This document shows, piece by piece, positions 1-9,722 of a stretch of DNA of 64,000 nt (positions are counted from its first letter, which is position 1; the number at the start of each line of letters is the position of its first letter). This stretch comes from Croceicoccus ponticola (GTDB lineage Bacteria > Pseudomonadota > Alphaproteobacteria > Sphingomonadales > Sphingomonadaceae). A program made the translations under genes and the position numbers. The stretch is taken from the NCBI RefSeq assembly GCF_004004515.1, contig NZ_RXOL01000001.1, forward strand, positions 744,001-808,000, in the 5' to 3' direction. The notes under the pieces are model-generated. The model was given only the letters and a program-made list of their open reading frames with translations. It made no database searches and was not told the origin of the DNA.

Positions 1-263
1 GAACCGAGAACGCCGGTCGTGTCGATCCTGATGGTCCCGATGCGCAGATATCCGTCGCCCGACTGAGTGGCACCGATCCGCAGCCACGGATCGTCGGGGT
101 TGGCCCCGTATTGCCCCCAATATAACCTGGGATGCGCGTTGAAGATGGTCAGCCCGCTCATCAACAGGGTGAAAACCGCAACAACATTGAGCCAATGCCA
201 GGCGCGTGTGGACAGGCGATGCCTGCGCACTACTTTCGCATCGGTGACGGTATCACCCGGCAA
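1..263 (-). CDS. Cytochrome b/b6 domain membrane protein (partial)
   Basis: The frame runs off the left edge of the window, so only the N-terminus is visible. The first residues contain RHRLSTRAWHWLNVV, a hydrophobic segment and then FNAHPRLYWGQYGAN. This pattern is typical of cytochrome b561-like membrane subunits that carry electrons for exported molybdenum enzymes; the His of AWHW is a plausible haem ligand. The start is uncertain. A TTG at 263 overlaps the end of the upstream lipoprotein gene, while a GTG at 230 has no clear ribosome binding site. The overlap suggests co-transcription with that lipoprotein. The redox partner would lie outside the window. Confidence 0.75.
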   Translation of the reverse strand, partial: MPGDTVTDAKVVRRHRLSTRAWHWLNVVAVFTLLMSGLTIFNAHPRLYWGQYGANPDDPWLRIGATQSGDGYLRIGTIRIDTTGVLG

Positions 264-765
264 TGATTTCAAGCTTGTAATCCGCCTTCTCCCCGCGCCG
301 CGCGGCGCTGCGCATCATGTAGACGCGAATGCGATAATCGCCCGCCGACGTAGTTAGGCCTTTATACTGGTTGCCCGCAACAGATCCGACGTGGAAGGCG
401 ACTTCGTCTTCCCCTGGCGCGAGAATGTTGAAGTACGCCGCTGTGTTTTGCGTGGCCATCGAAACGTTCAACGGCTGGCCTGCCGCGAATTTGGCGACGT
501 AATCGATCATCTCGTATCCCGTGATCGAATCCTCAATAGTGATGGCATTTTCGCCAGCGGCAAATTCTACCCGTTCGATCGGAATGTCGTCGACCTGCGC
601 CGCCGGCACGTACGCTTCGGCAGGCTCGGCAGCAGGCGCCGCGAGGTCAGGTTCGGCGGCGGTCGCCGCAGCCTCCGCAGTCAGCATCGGCTCGTCCGTG
701 CTATCGGGCGAGCAGGCACCAGCCGCCAGCAGCACGGAACACGACAGTAATCTGAAAATTCGCAT
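253..765 (-). CDS. Hypothetical lipoprotein
   Basis: This 170-residue protein starts at an ATG preceded by a GGAAGGGGG-like ribosome binding site. A longer frame reaching 816 has no such site. The N-terminus is a lipoprotein signal, MRIFRLLSCSVLLAAGAC, with the lipidated cysteine at residue 18. A Glu/Ala/Pro-rich linker follows, then a C-terminal beta-rich region ending in YKLEIIAG. That region resembles pre-peptidase-like (PPC-type) domains, but this is only an impression. The gene overlaps the start region of the downstream cytochrome b/b6 gene and may serve it in the periplasm. Function is unknown. Confidence 0.7.
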   Translation of the reverse strand: MRIFRLLSCSVLLAAGACSPDSTDEPMLTAEAAATAAEPDLAAPAAEPAEAYVPAAQVDDIPIERVEFAAGENAITIEDSITGYEMIDYVAKFAAGQPLNVSMATQNTAAYFNILAPGEDEVAFHVGSVAGNQYKGLTTSAGDYRIRVYMMRSAARRGEKADYKLEIIAG

Positions 766-958
766 GACAGACCCCCTTCCATCATGGCCGCTCGGGCAAT
801 GTGCCTTTTTCGGCAAGAAATGCAGGATGCCTCAGCAGTCAGCATTCGGCAAGGGAGAAGGTCTTGCAGGAATTTGCGCAACGAATTTGAAAATATCTAG
901 TCTTCACAAGGCCATCACGTGCACAAATCATTAATTTCAGCCATGATATCTGGCGTGG

Positions 959-1282
959 ATGGCTCATAGATACCAACATCGTTCCCGGGTCAGGATTCCG
1001 GCAGGCTATCGCACCGACAAAGGTGACGAGATTGCAACGTCGGTCATCGACATTTCCGAACGGGGCTGCCGGCTTCGCAGCGGCGTCGATCTTCTGAAGC
1101 CGGGAGAGGGTCTGTCCATCGCGATCGGCAACCTGGCCCCAGTTTCGGCGCAGGTGCAATGGCAGTACGGTTCGTTCTGCGGGCTTTCCTTTGTCCGACC
1201 GCTCGACACGGCCCTGCTCGATCATCTCAGGCACGCTTACGTACGCGGCGCTCTTCCTTTAGAATCGCTGCCGCGACCCTGA
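959..1282 (+). CDS. PilZ domain protein
   Basis: This 107-residue single-domain protein carries an N-terminal basic motif, RSRVRI, and about 25 residues later DISERGCRL. These match the RxxxR and (D/N)xSxxG signatures that PilZ domains use to bind cyclic di-GMP. There is no output domain, so it would act by binding a partner. The weak ribosome binding site makes the start moderately uncertain. It converges on fdsD with a 2-nt gap, and no terminator is visible between them. A diguanylate cyclase is encoded at 45.9 kb, but nothing ties the two together. Confidence 0.85.
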   Translation: MAHRYQHRSRVRIPAGYRTDKGDEIATSVIDISERGCRLRSGVDLLKPGEGLSIAIGNLAPVSAQVQWQYGSFCGLSFVRPLDTALLDHLRHAYVRGALPLESLPRP

Positions 1283-1284
1283 CG

Positions 1285-1563
1285 CTAACCCGCGTCAGAA
1301 CCTCCACCTTCATCTACGTCATTGAACACCGTCGCACGCGTCTGCGGCGCGGGATCGCCCGGTTGGCGTAGGATTGCGAACGCTTTGGCCGCAATCGGGG
1401 AAAGCTCCGCCTCGTCGCCGCTGACTGCCGCCTTCATCCGCGGATCCCAGAACTGCACGATGTGATCGGCGGTCGCGGCGGCGGCGGCATCATGGTCGAG
1501 CGCGCAAAAATTCCGCGCGATCTGGTTCGCCATGTAGATCAGGCGGGAGTGGGTATCGCTCAT
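1285..1563 (-). CDS. fdsD: NAD-dependent formate dehydrogenase delta subunit
   Basis: This 92-residue protein begins MSDTHSRLIYMANQIARNF and contains the delta-subunit pattern of a short helical start followed by HIVQFWDPRMK. FdsD is a small accessory subunit needed for a stable, active soluble NAD+-dependent formate dehydrogenase. The start ATG overlaps the fdsA stop by 4 nt (ATGA), so translation is coupled. The C-terminus is somewhat longer than the usual roughly 70 residues and ends in an acidic/Gly-rich tail. It is the last gene of the operon. Confidence 0.9.
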   Translation of the reverse strand: MSDTHSRLIYMANQIARNFCALDHDAAAAATADHIVQFWDPRMKAAVSGDEAELSPIAAKAFAILRQPGDPAPQTRATVFNDVDEGGGSDAG

Positions 1564-4418
1564 TCCGCAGGCTCGTGATTGATGCGGCGCGATCGCTCGG
1601 TAAGGTCTGCGTAATCCTCCTGCCAGTCGGTCGGGCCGTTGGATGGCATGACCTGCACCGCCGTCACCTTGTATTCCGGGCAATTGGTAGCCCAGTCGGA
1701 ATAGTCGGTGGTGACGACGTTCGCCTGCGTTTCGGGGTGGTGGAACGTGGTGTAGACAACGCCCGGCGCGACCCTGTCGGTGACTTTCACCCGCAGCGTC
1801 GTTTCGCCCTTGCGGCTCGACAGCTTGGCCCAGCCACCGTCGGCAAGTCCGCGGTTTTCCGCATCGGTCGGATGCATTTCCAGCAGATCTTCGGGATGCC
1901 ACGTGGAGTTTTCGGTCCGCCTCGTCTGCGCCCCGACGTTGTAATGCGTAAGAATGCGCCCGGTGGTGAGCAGCAGCGGAAACCGGGGGCCGGTCTTTTC
2001 ATCGGTTGGCACATATTCGGTGACGACGAAGTGCCCCTTCCCTCTGACGAATCCGTCAACATGCATGACCGGGGCGCCATCCGGAAACTGATCGTTGACC
2101 GGCCATTGCAATGACCCTGCGTCGCACAAGCGCTGCCAAGTAACGCCCGCAAACGTCGGCGTAAGGCGCGCGATTTCGGCCAGGATTTCGCTGGCATGGC
2201 CATAGTTCCAGTCTAGTCCCATCGCATTGGCCAGAAGCTGGGTCACTTCCCAGTCCTCATACCCGTTGGCCGGGTCCATCACGCGGCGAACGGGTTGGAT
2301 GCGACGTTCGGCATTCGTAAAAGTGCCGTCCTTTTCCAGAAAAGTGCTGCCCGGCAGGAAGACGTGCGCATAGTTCGCGGTTTCGTTGAGGAACAGGTCG
2401 TGGACTATGACGCAGTCCATCGCCGCCAACCCTTCGGCGACGTGTTTCGTATCGGGGTCGGATTGCAGGATATCCTCCCCCTGAATGTATATGGCGCGGA
2501 ATGTCCCGTCGACCGCAGCGTCGAGCATGTTGTTGATGCGCAGGCCCGGTTCGGCATCCAGCGTCACGCCCCAGTCCGTCTCGAACAGGTTGCGCGTTTC
2601 GGTGTCCGAGACATGGCGATAGCCGGAAAATTCGTGCGGGAAACTGCCCATGTCGCAGGCACCCTGCACGTTGTTCTGGCCGCGCAGTGGGTTCACGCCG
2701 ACGCCGGGGCGACCGATGTTGCCGGTTGCCATGGCGAGATTGGCAATGGCCATGACAGTACTGGAACCTTGGCTGTGTTCGGTAACGCCAAGGCCGTAAT
2801 AGATTGCGCCGTTACCGCCGGTGGCGAACAGGCGGGCCGCAGCGCGCAGTTCGGTTGCGGGCACGCGGGTGACGGCCTCCAGCACTTCGGGCGAATGTTT
2901 CTCGTCCGAAACGAAGCGAGCCCAATCCTCGTACGCGTCGATTTCGCAGCGTTCGTGGATGAAGGCTTCGTCGGTCAGCCCTTCCGTCACGATGACATGC
3001 GCCATCGCGGTCAGCACCGCGACGTTGGTGCCGGGTTGCAGCGGCAGGTGGTGTGCCGCCTCGATATGGGGCGAGCGGACGAGATCGATGCGGCGCGGGT
3101 CAATTACGATGAGCTTTGCGCCCGGTCGACCGTCCTGTCCACGTAGGCGGCGTTTCATCCGGCTGGCAAAGACGGGGTGCGCGTCCGTCGGGTTCGCCCC
3201 GATGACGAGGATGACGTCGCTATGTTCGACGCTGTCGAAATCCTGCGTCCCCGCGCTTGTGCCGAATGTCGTTTTCAGCCCGTAACCGGTCGGCGAATGG
3301 CAGACTCGGGCGCAGGTATCGACGTTGTTCGACCCGAACCCGCCACGCACCAGTTTCTGGACGAGGAACGTTTCCTCATTGGTGCAGCGGCTCGACGTGA
3401 TACCGCCCAGCGCGCGCGAGCCATACTGGTCGCGGATATTCTTCAGCCGGTCTGCGGCATGGGCGATAGCTTCGGCCCAGCCGACTTCGCGCCAAGGCTG
3501 GTCGATCGAATTGCGGATCATCGGCGACGTGATCCGGTCCTTGTGATTGGCATAGCCCCACGCAAACCGGCCCTTGACGCAGCTATGTCCCCGGTTCGCC
3601 TTGCCATCCTTCCACGGCACCATGCGGACCAGCTGTTCGCCCCGCATTTCGGCGCGGAACGTGCAGCCGACGCCGCAATAGGCGCAGGTGGTGACGACCG
3701 AACGTTCGGGCTTGCCGTGCTCCTTCACGCTTTTTTCCATCAGCGCCGATGTCGGGCATGCCTGCACGCAGGCGCCGCACGACACGCATTCGCTCGACAG
3801 GAAATCGTCGGCCGTCGTGCCCGCGCTGATCTTGCTGGAGAAACCGCGCCCGTCGACCGTCAGCGCCAGCGTGCCCTGCACTTCGTCGCAGGCGCGAACG
3901 CAGCGCGAACAGACGATGCACTTGTCCGGCTCGAACGCGAAATAGGGGTTCGACAGGTCCGGCTTCTGGCCCAGATGGTGGGCCCCGTCGTAACCGTAGC
4001 GAACGTCGCGCAGACCCACGTCGGCCGCTGCGTCCTGCAATTCGCAATCGTTGTTCGCGCTGCAGGTCAGGCAGTCGAGCGGGTGGTGGGAGATGTAGAG
4101 CTCCATCACCCCGCGCCGCAGCTTTTCCAGCCGGGGCGTCTGGGTCCGCACCACCATGCCGTCGGTCACCGGGGTCGTGCACGATGCGGGCGTGCCGCGC
4201 ATTCCGTCCACTTCGACAAGGCAAAGGCGGCATGAACCGAAGCTTTTGATCATGTCGGTCGCGCACAATTTCGGGATATCGCCACCGATCGTGGCTGCCG
4301 CGCGCATGACGCTCGTGCCTTCGGGGACGGAAAGCTCGCGCCCGTCAATGGTCAGCGTGACACTGACGGTCGCGCCGCTGGCGGGCGTGCCGAAATCAGG
4401 CTGCTTTTCATAGCCCAT
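1560..4418 (-). CDS. fdsA: NAD-dependent formate dehydrogenase alpha subunit (molybdenum catalytic)
   Basis: This 952-residue subunit oxidises formate to CO2 at a bis-MGD molybdenum centre. The N-terminus holds a plant-type 2Fe-2S site (Cys52, 63, 66, 80). Next come a His112/Cys116/119/125 cluster and two 4Fe-4S motifs (Cys167/170/173/177 and Cys211/214/217/221). The molybdopterin-domain 4Fe-4S site follows (Cys245/248/252/280). The catalytic residue is cysteine: NVDTCARVCH places Cys373 and His374 at the metal, so this is not a selenocysteine enzyme. The ATG start overlaps the fdhD stop by 4 nt. The domain order equals a NuoG-like N-terminus fused to an FdhF-like catalytic part. Confidence 0.96.
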   Translation of the reverse strand: MGYEKQPDFGTPASGATVSVTLTIDGRELSVPEGTSVMRAAATIGGDIPKLCATDMIKSFGSCRLCLVEVDGMRGTPASCTTPVTDGMVVRTQTPRLEKLRRGVMELYISHHPLDCLTCSANNDCELQDAAADVGLRDVRYGYDGAHHLGQKPDLSNPYFAFEPDKCIVCSRCVRACDEVQGTLALTVDGRGFSSKISAGTTADDFLSSECVSCGACVQACPTSALMEKSVKEHGKPERSVVTTCAYCGVGCTFRAEMRGEQLVRMVPWKDGKANRGHSCVKGRFAWGYANHKDRITSPMIRNSIDQPWREVGWAEAIAHAADRLKNIRDQYGSRALGGITSSRCTNEETFLVQKLVRGGFGSNNVDTCARVCHSPTGYGLKTTFGTSAGTQDFDSVEHSDVILVIGANPTDAHPVFASRMKRRLRGQDGRPGAKLIVIDPRRIDLVRSPHIEAAHHLPLQPGTNVAVLTAMAHVIVTEGLTDEAFIHERCEIDAYEDWARFVSDEKHSPEVLEAVTRVPATELRAAARLFATGGNGAIYYGLGVTEHSQGSSTVMAIANLAMATGNIGRPGVGVNPLRGQNNVQGACDMGSFPHEFSGYRHVSDTETRNLFETDWGVTLDAEPGLRINNMLDAAVDGTFRAIYIQGEDILQSDPDTKHVAEGLAAMDCVIVHDLFLNETANYAHVFLPGSTFLEKDGTFTNAERRIQPVRRVMDPANGYEDWEVTQLLANAMGLDWNYGHASEILAEIARLTPTFAGVTWQRLCDAGSLQWPVNDQFPDGAPVMHVDGFVRGKGHFVVTEYVPTDEKTGPRFPLLLTTGRILTHYNVGAQTRRTENSTWHPEDLLEMHPTDAENRGLADGGWAKLSSRKGETTLRVKVTDRVAPGVVYTTFHHPETQANVVTTDYSDWATNCPEYKVTAVQVMPSNGPTDWQEDYADLTERSRRINHEPAE

Positions 4419-5245
4419 CAAGCTTCTTCCTCGATTTGCAGGATACCATGCGGATCGCCAAAGATCAGCGCGCAATCGTCACGGGCCAGCGCCACCAGCG
4501 CAAGCCCGGCCGCCTGCGCGCGTTCGACGGCAAGGCTGGTCGGCGCGGAAATGGTGACGAGCAGCGGGCACCCGGCGCGCACGGTCTTTTCGACCAGTTC
4601 AAAACTGCATCGCGCTGAAAGGAGGATGAAGCCGGTGCCCGCGTCCAGCCCCGCGCGCGCCATCGCGCCGATCAGCTTGTCGAGTGCGTTGTGCCGCCCG
4701 ACATCCTCTGCCGCGCAAAGGATCGCGCCGTCGGGGGCGCAAAACGCGGCGGCATGCATCGCGCCGGTTTCGCGGCCCAGCGGTTGATGCGCGGAAAGGC
4801 TGGCCAGTGCGCGGGCGATGCCATCGCGCGTCACGGCGATCCGGGCATTGACCGGCGGCATCGGACGCAGCACTTCGGCGATGTTGTCCATGCCGCACAG
4901 GCCGCAGCTCGATTCCGAAACGCGGGTTCGCGCGCGGGCGATCACCCGCTCCATCGCCTCGGGCGGCAGCGCGATGCGCACGATCCACCCGCCAGAAGCA
5001 TCGTCGCCCGCTTCGTGGACGTCGATCCCCTCGATAATATCGGCGCCCGCGACCAGCCCTTCGGAGAGGGTGAAGCCGCGCGCGAAATCTTCGAGATGTT
5101 CGGGCGTCGCCATCATCACGGCGTAGCCCAGCCCGTTGTATTCGATGGCGACAGGAGCCTCCACCGGAACGCAGCGGTCGATCGCATCGTCCCCCGCCAC
5201 CGAAAGGCCAAGGCGGCGGGCGCGGGCAACGATCGTGCCGGTCAT
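4418..5245 (-). CDS. fdhD: Formate dehydrogenase accessory sulfurtransferase FdhD/FdsC
   Basis: This 276-residue FdhD-family protein transfers sulfur to the bis-MGD cofactor and helps insert it into FdsA. The conserved CGLCG motif (Cys114 and Cys117) provides the sulfur-carrying cysteines. The start at 5245 overlaps the fdsB stop by 4 nt, and the stop overlaps the fdsA start, so it is coupled on both sides. In the well-studied fdsGBACD operons this gene follows fdsA; here it sits between fdsB and fdsA. Confidence 0.94.
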   Translation of the reverse strand: MTGTIVARARRLGLSVAGDDAIDRCVPVEAPVAIEYNGLGYAVMMATPEHLEDFARGFTLSEGLVAGADIIEGIDVHEAGDDASGGWIVRIALPPEAMERVIARARTRVSESSCGLCGMDNIAEVLRPMPPVNARIAVTRDGIARALASLSAHQPLGRETGAMHAAAFCAPDGAILCAAEDVGRHNALDKLIGAMARAGLDAGTGFILLSARCSFELVEKTVRAGCPLLVTISAPTSLAVERAQAAGLALVALARDDCALIFGDPHGILQIEEEA

Positions 5246-6786
5246 GCCGGCACCGGCATCTTTGCGGGAAGCCCAAAATCCTCGGGCCAGTGGCGCAACG
5301 CGGACAGGACTGGATATGGCGTGAACCCGCCCAGCGCGCAAAGCGATCCGAACTTCATGGTCTCGCACAGATCCTCCAGCAGCGCGACCTGTTCGGAAAG
5401 GCTGCGATCGGGCGCGCGGACATTGTGCATCTGGGGCAGGACCTCAACTGCGTCGGCCTTGCGCCCGCCCGCAAGAATCCGCTCGATGATTTCCATCCCG
5501 CGAACCGATCCGATCCGGCACGGCGTGCATTTACCGCAGCTTTCCGCCGCGCAGAACTTCATCGCGAACCGGGCAAGCGCGGCCATGTCGGCGCTGTCGT
5601 CGAACACCACGATGCCACCATGCCCGATCAGCGCATCGGCGGCGGCATATGTCTCGTAATCGAAGGCGATGTCGAACTGATCCGGATGGATATAGGCGCC
5701 CAGCGGACCGCCCACCTGCACCGCCTTGACCGGTCGGCCCGATGCAGTGCCGCCGCCGATGTCGTAAACCAGTTCACGCAAGGTGACGCCGAACGCCGTT
5801 TCGTAAAGCCCGCCATGCTTGACGTTGCCCGCGATCTGGATCGGCATCGTACCCTTCGACCGTCCCATGCCCAAGGTTTCGTAGGCGACGGCACCGCCTT
5901 CGGTCATAATATGCGGCACGGCGGCCAGCGTCAGGACATTGTTGACCACCGTCGGGCATCCGAACAGGCCGGACAACGCGGGCAGCGGCGGTTTCGCGCG
6001 CACTTCGCCCCGCTTGCCTTCAAGGCTGTTGAGCAGCGAGGTTTCCTCGCCACAGACATAGGCCCCGGCGCCGACGCGCACTTCGATGCGGAACGGTGCG
6101 ATACGGTCCGCGGCAAGCGCAATGGCAGCGTTGATCTTGGCGATGGCGTCGGGATATTCGCTGCGCAGATAGACATAGCCCTGTCCTGCACCAACCGCAT
6201 GTCCGGCAATCGCCATACCTTCGATCAACGCGAAGGGATCGCCTTCCATAACCATGCGGTCGGCAAACGTGCCGCTGTCGCCTTCGTCCGCATTGCAAAC
6301 GATATATTTACGCGGCTCTTCCGCCTTGGCGACGGTCTGCCACTTGATCCCTGCCGGAAATCCCGCGCCGCCGCGCCCGCGAAGGCCCGATTGAACGACT
6401 TCGGCCAGGACCTGTTCCGCGCCGATCTCTCGTGCGCGGTTCAGCCCCTGCCAGCCGCCGGTCTCGGCATAATCATCGAGGCTGAGCGGCCGCGTGCGCC
6501 CGGCCCGCGCGAAAGTCATCCTTTGCTGACCGGCGATGAAGGGATGCGCCGCGATGGGCCCGATACACAGATCGTCCGCCCCGCCATCAACGATTTCAGC
6601 GACGCGATCCGTCGTGACCGGTCCCCATCCGACGCCGTTTACCTCAACCAGCGGTTCGAGCCAGTGCATGCCCCAACTCGACACGCGCTCCACCGTCCAG
6701 CCCGCAAGCGCAAAGGCGTTGGCCACCGCGTCCGCCCCGCAGGCGCGGGCGACGGCATCGTCGGAAATGCGAACGGTTTGGGTCAT
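5242..6786 (-). CDS. fdsB: NAD-dependent formate dehydrogenase beta subunit (FMN/NAD)
   Basis: This 514-residue NuoF-like subunit takes electrons from FdsA via FMN to NAD+. GRGGAGFPAGIKW (about 137-149) and CNADEGDSGTFADR (about 164-177) form the FMN/NAD site. AYVCGEETSLLNSLEGKRGE (about 242-261) is the family signature. A C-terminal 4Fe-4S site is formed by Cys417/420/423 in SCGKCTPCRIG and Cys483. The first 100 or so residues replace the thioredoxin-like N-terminal part of longer FdsB proteins. The ATG start overlaps the fdsG stop by 4 nt. Confidence 0.95.
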   Translation of the reverse strand: MTQTVRISDDAVARACGADAVANAFALAGWTVERVSSWGMHWLEPLVEVNGVGWGPVTTDRVAEIVDGGADDLCIGPIAAHPFIAGQQRMTFARAGRTRPLSLDDYAETGGWQGLNRAREIGAEQVLAEVVQSGLRGRGGAGFPAGIKWQTVAKAEEPRKYIVCNADEGDSGTFADRMVMEGDPFALIEGMAIAGHAVGAGQGYVYLRSEYPDAIAKINAAIALAADRIAPFRIEVRVGAGAYVCGEETSLLNSLEGKRGEVRAKPPLPALSGLFGCPTVVNNVLTLAAVPHIMTEGGAVAYETLGMGRSKGTMPIQIAGNVKHGGLYETAFGVTLRELVYDIGGGTASGRPVKAVQVGGPLGAYIHPDQFDIAFDYETYAAADALIGHGGIVVFDDSADMAALARFAMKFCAAESCGKCTPCRIGSVRGMEIIERILAGGRKADAVEVLPQMHNVRAPDRSLSEQVALLEDLCETMKFGSLCALGGFTPYPVLSALRHWPEDFGLPAKMPVPA

Positions 6787-7199
6787 GCTCGCTCCACCAA
6801 TGCGGTCAGCGCCGCTTCGTCCAGCCGCGCGTGGAGGTCGTCGCCAATCCGCGCATTGGGCCCGACGCTACACAGGCCAAGGCAATAGACGGTATCGATC
6901 CGCACGCGGCCGCCAGCCGCCGCCTCCGCCGCGGGAATCAGTGCTTCGACCCCTCGCGCCTGGCATGCCTCTGCCCGGCAGACCTGCACCACGGGGCGCG
7001 GATCGCGTTCGGGCCGGAAATCGTGGTAGAAGCTGACGACACCGTGGACTTCGGCCCGGGTGAGGTTCAGCAGGTGCGCGATGCGCGTCTCTGCAGCCGT
7101 GTCGACCGCGCCCAGTTCCGCTTGCACGTCGTGCAGGATCGGCAGCAGCGGCCCTTCGCGTCCGGCATGGCGTGCAACGATGTCGTCGATGGTTTTCAT
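6783..7199 (-). CDS. fdsG: NAD-dependent formate dehydrogenase gamma subunit (2Fe-2S)
   Basis: This 138-residue NuoE-like subunit has a thioredoxin fold with one 2Fe-2S cluster. The ligands are Cys74 and Cys79 (CRAEAC) and Cys106 and Cys110 (CLGLC). It pairs with FdsB to form the diaphorase half of the soluble formate dehydrogenase. It begins 53 nt after the fghA stop, the widest gap in the operon, so an internal promoter is possible, but none is obvious. Confidence 0.94.
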   Translation of the reverse strand: MKTIDDIVARHAGREGPLLPILHDVQAELGAVDTAAETRIAHLLNLTRAEVHGVVSFYHDFRPERDPRPVVQVCRAEACQARGVEALIPAAEAAAGGRVRIDTVYCLGLCSVGPNARIGDDLHARLDEAALTALVERA

Positions 7200-7252
7200 G
7201 CTGCGCTCTCTCCCGCCCTCACGCTACACCGCTTTGGCCCATTCCGCCCGGT

Positions 7253-8092
7253 CTAAGCCTTCAGCCGTTGTGCGTGCCAGCCGACATGCTCTACCAGAAA
7301 GGTCGAGATGAAGTAGTACGAGTGGTCGTACCCGTCCTGCATCCGGATGGTTGCGGATATCCCGGCATCGGCGACCGCCTGTTCCAGAAGATGCGTTTTC
7401 AACTGTTCGCCAAGGAAATTGTCCGCCGTCCCTTGATCGACCAACAAATCGGGCAAGCGTGCACCATCCGCGATCAGGGCGCAGGCATCGTATTGGCGCC
7501 AATCGTCCCGGTCCGTCCCGATGTAACCGCCAAGTGCCTTTTCACCCCAGGAGCAGTTCAGCGGGCTGACGATAGGCGAAAACGCGCTGGTCGAACGGAA
7601 CCGGCCCGGATTGCGCAGTGAAATCGTCAGTGCGCCGTGGCCGCCCATGGAATGGCCGGTGATGCCCTGCCGTGCCATGTCGACAGGAAAGCTAGCCGCA
7701 ACCAATTCGGGCAGTTCGCTTTCCAGATAAGACCGCATCCGAAAGTTTTTCGCCCACGGCTCCTTCGTCGCATCGACGTAAAAGCCTGCGCCCTTGCCAA
7801 AATCATAGCCATCGTCATCGGGTACATCGTCACCGCGCGGGCTGGTGTCCGGCGCGACGAAGATTATGCCATGTTCGGCGCAGGCGGCGCGATATTCGCC
7901 CTTTTCAGTGACATTCGCATGGGTGCAGGTCAGCCCCGAAAGATACCACAGCACCGGCAGCTTCGCGCCCGGCGCGTGATCGGGGACGAAGACCGAAAAC
8001 GCCATTTCTGTCCCCGTTTCGGCGGAGGCATGGGAATAGACCCCCTGCACCCCGCCGTGGGACTTGTTCGTCGACAGCGTTTGCAATTTCAT
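7253..8092 (-). CDS. fghA: S-formylglutathione hydrolase
   Basis: This 279-residue esterase-D family enzyme hydrolyses S-formylglutathione to formate and glutathione, the second step of formaldehyde detoxification. The nucleophile is Ser148 in GHSMGGHGAL. The family motifs LSGLTCTHANV near residue 51 and GYDHSYYF, with the catalytic His, near the C-terminus are present. The ATG at 8092 overlaps the stop of the VOC gene by one base (TGATG), so I use it instead of an in-frame upstream start. It sits between adhC and the formate dehydrogenase genes. Confidence 0.95.
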   Translation of the reverse strand: MKLQTLSTNKSHGGVQGVYSHASAETGTEMAFSVFVPDHAPGAKLPVLWYLSGLTCTHANVTEKGEYRAACAEHGIIFVAPDTSPRGDDVPDDDGYDFGKGAGFYVDATKEPWAKNFRMRSYLESELPELVAASFPVDMARQGITGHSMGGHGALTISLRNPGRFRSTSAFSPIVSPLNCSWGEKALGGYIGTDRDDWRQYDACALIADGARLPDLLVDQGTADNFLGEQLKTHLLEQAVADAGISATIRMQDGYDHSYYFISTFLVEHVGWHAQRLKA

Positions 8093-8466
8093 CAGCCCAG
8101 TCGATGCAGTGCGCAAAGCTTGTTGCCCGAAGGATCACGCAGGTAGGCGAGATACATTCCCGATCCGGCGCGTTCGCCCGGTGCATCCTCGATGCTGGTG
8201 CCCCCTGCAGCGACACCGGCATCGTGCCATGCATTGGCCTGTTCCGGATTGCTCATAGCGATACCGATCGTGCAGCCGTTACCGACCGTGGCCGGTTCGC
8301 CGTCGATCGGCTTGGTGACCACGAACACGGAGCCATCATGCTGATAGATGACCCGCCCCTTGGGATCGATAAAGCCTTCCTCGCCCCCGATCGCCTTGAA
8401 CGTGGCGTCATAGAACTTCTTCGACGCGTCGATGTCGTTGGCCCCGACAGTCATATGGCTGAACAT
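8092..8466 (-). CDS. VOC (glyoxalase/bleomycin resistance) family protein
   Basis: This 124-residue protein has one vicinal-oxygen-chelate module. MFSHMTVGANDIDASKKFYD is the typical first beta-alpha unit, and LRDPSGNKLCALHR is the typical end of the second. The ATG at 8466 has a good GGGAGAG site; a TTG one codon upstream is less likely. It lies between adhC and fghA and overlaps fghA. This suggests a role in the glutathione/formaldehyde pathway, such as handling a glutathione adduct, but that is inference. VOC proteins of this size have many chemistries and the substrate cannot be read from sequence. Confidence 0.88.
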   Translation of the reverse strand: MFSHMTVGANDIDASKKFYDATFKAIGGEEGFIDPKGRVIYQHDGSVFVVTKPIDGEPATVGNGCTIGIAMSNPEQANAWHDAGVAAGGTSIEDAPGERAGSGMYLAYLRDPSGNKLCALHRLG

Positions 8467-8487
8467 CAATATCTCTCCCGATTGTCG

Positions 8488-9600
<1,113 letters not shown>

Positions 9601-9658
9601 GGGATCGGCTCCATTGAGGAAGGTTTTATCCCGCGCATCCTAGCCATCGCACCATCCG

Positions 9659-9705
9659 GTGATAAAGAGCGATTTGAGCAAAGCATTATCACCATAGGGT
9701 TATAA
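9659..9705. promoter_or_regulatory. Repeated half-sites in the adhC/LysR intergenic region
   Basis: GGTGATAA at 9659-9666 is repeated in inverted orientation as TTATCACC at 9686-9693. A third related half, GGTTATAA, occupies 9698-9705. The second and third halves form an imperfect 20-bp palindrome at 9686-9705 (8 of 10 pairs match). Clustered dyads between a LysR gene and its divergent target are the usual arrangement for LysR-type operators. This is therefore a good candidate for the binding site of the adjacent regulator. The -35/-10 elements are not clear. Confidence 0.6.
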
Positions 9706-9722
9706 TCGATGGACAGTTCGGA

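Noticed and set aside
1560-4418. Possible selenocysteine formate dehydrogenase
   Set aside because: The catalytic position is a normal cysteine codon; no in-frame TGA interrupts the gene.
5290-6888. Open frame of over 500 codons opposite fdsB
   Set aside because: Antisense shadow of fdsB; its Arg/Asp/His-rich translation has no domain features.
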